From positions 1 through 64,000 of the forward strand of contig JADJVC010000017.1 of assembly GCA_016710685.1 (NCBI GenBank): a stretch of DNA of 64,000 nt. The letters run 5' to 3'. Both the position numbers and the translations under genes were made by a program. The notes beneath the pieces are model-generated. The model ran no database searches. It was not told the origin of the DNA and saw only the letters and a program-made list of their open reading frames with translations. Of this stretch, positions 62,041 to 64,000 are shown one piece after another. Each line of letters begins with the position of its first letter. Position 1 is the stretch's first letter. This stretch comes from Flavobacteriales bacterium. GTDB taxonomy: Bacteria > Bacteroidota > Bacteroidia > Flavobacteriales_F > PHOS-HE28.

Positions 62041-62640
62041 TCATTTCGCCTCCTTCTTAAGCGCCGCAACAGCGTCAACTGTCCGATTGCACAGCTCAAC
62101 ATCAAACCTACCGATGTGGCAAGCCTCTTTTGATATTCCAAGCGTTTCACGCAGCCAGCTGTAGGCCTCGCCTCGCTTCATTTTCCCCTTGCGCCAAAGC
62201 GGATCGAACATCGCGTGTGCACGGTTGCGTGCGCGCCGCAGCTCCTTGTTAGCAAGAGATCCAAGAGGAATCTTGCCGTCATTCGGCTTGCCCTTTGTGT
62301 TTTTGTTGCGCGGATGACACCCGACATGCGCCCCGCAAGGCGCGCAACGCCAAAAATACTTGTCGTGGGTCTCGGGATGGCCAGGATAGAGCGTCACTCC
62401 GCGCACTAACTTAGCAGCGCGCCCGCAGTATTGGCAGTTCAGGCGGTTCGCGACAAATGCCGGCGCCTCGCGCTCAATCTGCGCGACCTTGCCAGCTGGG
62501 ACCGCATTTTTACCTGCCAACCACATATCGATGGTGCCGTGAGATCCGCCGGGCCGCGGCTTTAGGCCTAAAATCGCTGCGACTTCCCCGCGTCGCAGCT
62601 TGTAGGCTTCCATGACTGCTCGCAAGCGTTCAAGGCTCAT
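62041..62640 (-). CDS. DUF3268-type zinc-finger protein with N-terminal helix-turn-helix
   Basis: A 199-residue protein. Residues about 1-60 (MSLERLRAVMEAYKLRRGEV, IDMWLAGKNAVPAGKVAQI) are a helix-turn-helix. Then comes the DUF3268 zinc-finger region CQYCGRAAKLVRG, FWRCAPCGAHVGCH, with PLGSLANKELRRARNRAHAM and CHIGRFDVELC, all typical of the family. DNA or RNA binding is likely. It overlaps the next gene upstream by four bases. Confidence 0.8.
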   Translation of the reverse strand: MSLERLRAVMEAYKLRRGEVAAILGLKPRPGGSHGTIDMWLAGKNAVPAGKVAQIEREAPAFVANRLNCQYCGRAAKLVRGVTLYPGHPETHDKYFWRCAPCGAHVGCHPRNKNTKGKPNDGKIPLGSLANKELRRARNRAHAMFDPLWRKGKMKRGEAYSWLRETLGISKEACHIGRFDVELCNRTVDAVAALKKEAK

Positions 62641-63311
62641 GACACGCTCACTAGGCGCTTAATCAAATCAACCGCCGATGCGTCAATCGCCGCGGTCGTT
62701 TTGCACTCGTCGTCTCCATCGCAATGGCAGTGCAGGGCGATACGGTTGGTATCGCCAGTCACGCCCCAAAAAGCGGCAATGGTGTCGTCCTCGTGCACCA
62801 TCACATTTGCGCCACTCATCGCCGCCTGTTCGGCAAGGCTGCGCTCCCCATAACGCTCATTCTTAGAGTCCGCATGCGCAAGAGTGCGCGAGTAGTCCTC
62901 AGCTGCAAATGGGGCATCAACTTCGATCGGTGGCAGCGCTTCGAGTTCGCGAGCCGCGGATTCGTGGCCGGCTGCACGCAGTCGCATGGGTAGCGATACC
63001 CGGATAGCCCAGTCCATCAACATCGCGGCGCGGCGCACCTGGACATCGGGTGTTGACGCGGATCCGACAATGACAGAGATAAGCGGGCCGAGTAGAGCCG
63101 TGCGCTCCACCACGCCGCCAATGCCGTCATTCCACTCGCGCATCATCTCCCCGATAACAGGGCACACGCACTGCGGAGCGTCCGACCACGGCTCGCCCGC
63201 GACATATGCCGCAGCTTCCATGACACAAGCCTTTTCCTCATCAATGCCGTGCTCGCCGTGATCCAGCCCGCGGGCTAGCACTTCCTTAAGCCTTTCCTGG
63301 TCGATGTGCAT
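62637..63311 (-). CDS. Hypothetical early protein
   Basis: A 224-residue protein from CAT 63309-63311 (MHIDQERLKEVLARGLDHGE) with GAGGGG upstream. The middle is helical (IGGVVERTALLGPLISVIVG), then an Ala/Glu-rich stretch with PPIEVDAPFAAEDYSRTLAH. A His/Cys cluster ALHCHCDGDDEC near the end could bind metal. It lies in the leftward early operon between DUF3268 and a membrane protein. Family not recognised. Confidence 0.65.
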   Translation of the reverse strand: MHIDQERLKEVLARGLDHGEHGIDEEKACVMEAAAYVAGEPWSDAPQCVCPVIGEMMREWNDGIGGVVERTALLGPLISVIVGSASTPDVQVRRAAMLMDWAIRVSLPMRLRAAGHESAARELEALPPIEVDAPFAAEDYSRTLAHADSKNERYGERSLAEQAAMSGANVMVHEDDTIAAFWGVTGDTNRIALHCHCDGDDECKTTAAIDASAVDLIKRLVSVS

Positions 63312-63312
63312 T

Positions 63313-63522
63313 TCAGTTCCCCTCAAAAGGTAAGCGCTTGCACCGCAACGGCAATCCGCCCTGGTAAACCGGTGCGCCGTATGCCAGCACGTAGCCATCC
63401 GGGCTGCACTCGCGATCCGGCTTGAAATACAAATACGCTGCAGTTAGCAACACGCCCACTGCGAACCCGACGAATGCAAGAATCATTCGTCGCTCAAAAT
63501 TGCTGCGTTCAAAATTGCTCAT
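63313..63522 (-). CDS. Small membrane protein
   Basis: A 69-residue product from CAT 63520-63522: basic start (MSNFERSNFERRM), one membrane helix (ILAFVGFAVGVLLTAAYLYF), then a short tail with two Cys. It may act at the host membrane early in infection (superinfection exclusion is a guess). Overlaps the upstream gene by 14 bases. Confidence 0.6.
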   Translation of the reverse strand: MSNFERSNFERRMILAFVGFAVGVLLTAAYLYFKPDRECSPDGYVLAYGAPVYQGGLPLRCKRLPFEGN

Positions 63523-63718
63523 TGGTTTTCCCCGATCGCTCAAGCTTGCGAGCCTCGCCAACTGTGTGCTCCACATCGCTGTCGCCGATTTGGACCGAAA
63601 CTTTCCCTTTGCCTGCAACGATCCGTCTTGCTGCGACAATTGCCGCATCAACGGTGCTCGCGTGGACATTGGCTATGTCGTGATACGTGTCGTTTGAAAA
63701 CGTGATCCGGTAGTACAT
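63509..63718 (-). CDS. Hypothetical small protein
   Basis: A 69-residue product from ATG at 63718 (MYYRITFSNDTYHDIANVHA), with GGGGA six bases upstream; an ATG at 63724 is too close to it. Ala/Val-rich helix AAIVAARRIVAGKG in the middle. Function unknown. Confidence 0.6.
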   Translation of the reverse strand: MYYRITFSNDTYHDIANVHASTVDAAIVAARRIVAGKGKVSVQIGDSDVEHTVGEARKLERSGKTNEQF

Positions 63719-63764
63719 GGTCATTCCCCAGAAAAGGACCGCGCTTTCACGCGGTCCAGTGGTG

Positions 63765-64000
63765 TTAGGCCTTGTCCGTCAGGAATTTCAGGGCCGAATC
63801 AACCTGTTCGGCTACATGCGTGTCGTCATCAATGAAAAAAACATCCTTTCCATTATAAAAAGACACGCGCACCGCTCCGTTCTTGGCACTGACAGCAATG
63901 GCGCAGCCTTTTGGTATAGCGTCAAGAGCGGCGCGCAGTCGCACTTCAACGCAGGTAAACATCAGCATCTCAATGACCTTGGTGTCAACTTCGCGCTGTA
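63765..64000 (-). CDS. Early protein, cut by the right edge
   Basis: The reading frame enters from beyond 64000 (QREVDTKVIE) and runs to the stop at 63765. The visible part holds FTCVEVRLRAALDAIPKGCA and VRVSFYNGKDVFFID. The damaged copy at 2661-2990 shows that the gene continues upstream. Function unknown. Confidence 0.6.
   Translation of the reverse strand, partial: QREVDTKVIEMLMFTCVEVRLRAALDAIPKGCAIAVSAKNGAVRVSFYNGKDVFFIDDDTHVAEQVDSALKFLTDKA

Larger units (their letters stand above)
61124..64000. repeat. Clean copy of the terminal redundancy
   Basis: Partner of 1-2891. All genes here are intact. The match continues to the last base of the window, so the true overlap is probably longer. 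Confidence 0.93.

Overview
This window is most of the genome of a tailed, short-tailed-type (podovirus-like) phage, about 61.1 kb per unit. The sequence that opens the window (position 1) reappears at 61124, and the two copies stay colinear to the right edge. The gene order is terminase, portal, scaffold, coat, adaptors, tail/fibre genes, internal virion proteins, then one giant 4,951-residue gene, followed by recombination and replication genes. From memory, this is closest in plan to Bcep22-like phages of Burkholderia, which also carry a single giant DarB-like virion protein. A proteobacterial host is inferred from high GC and a spanin-type lysis cassette; no host gene is present. No integrase or CI-type repressor was recognised.

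Layout. 1 to about 10.7 kb is low-quality sequence full of indels. Positions 1-2891 are a damaged copy of 61124-64000. The rest, to about 10.7 kb, is single-copy here but broken in the same way; it holds leftward early genes, an endolysin, spanin-like genes and a collagen-like tail protein. 10.6-19.4 kb is packaging and head (terminase subunits, portal, scaffold, coat, decoration-like protein, adaptors). 19.4-28.4 kb is tail and fibres. 28.4-29.5 kb holds two enzyme-like genes (DUF6445-type oxygenase, GNAT) behind their own promoter and a hairpin. 29.5-46.2 kb encodes two internal proteins and the giant protein, which carries a GGDEF-like domain, an N6-methylase-like domain, an SNF2/DEAH helicase, a zincin-like motif, coiled coils and a C-terminal polyvalent-protein region. 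46.2-46.4 kb holds a promoter, a highly structured small RNA and a terminator. 46.4-52.1 kb, leftward, is a recombination operon (ERF annealing protein, YqaJ-type exonuclease, SSB, accessory proteins). 52.1-64 kb, rightward until 62 kb, holds a Cro-like regulator, HD hydrolase, ParB-like protein, tRNA-Arg, an intein-split helicase, a TOPRIM primase, DUF1367-like, PAPS-reductase-like and a DUF1364-RusA fusion; leftward early genes then run off the right edge.

The most notable signals follow. (1) A recurrent gene organisation: small ORFs with good ribosome-binding sites lie in the +1 frame inside low-complexity linkers of long fused proteins, four in the giant gene and one in the DUF1364-RusA gene. 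The 138-codon example has codon use that marks it as the stronger coding frame. (2) A dispersed 20-bp hairpin (AAACGCCAA-CA/TG-TTGGCGTTT) found between genes and, twice, in frame inside the ParB-like gene. (3) A 107-nt RNA candidate closed by a perfect 12-bp stem between a promoter and a terminator. (4) A complete GGDEF signature in a protein likely to be injected. (5) An intein inserted exactly in a helicase Walker A motif. (6) tRNA-like hairpins without full tRNAs. (7) A hairpin over a ribosome-binding site placed so that only transcripts from a local promoter would escape it.
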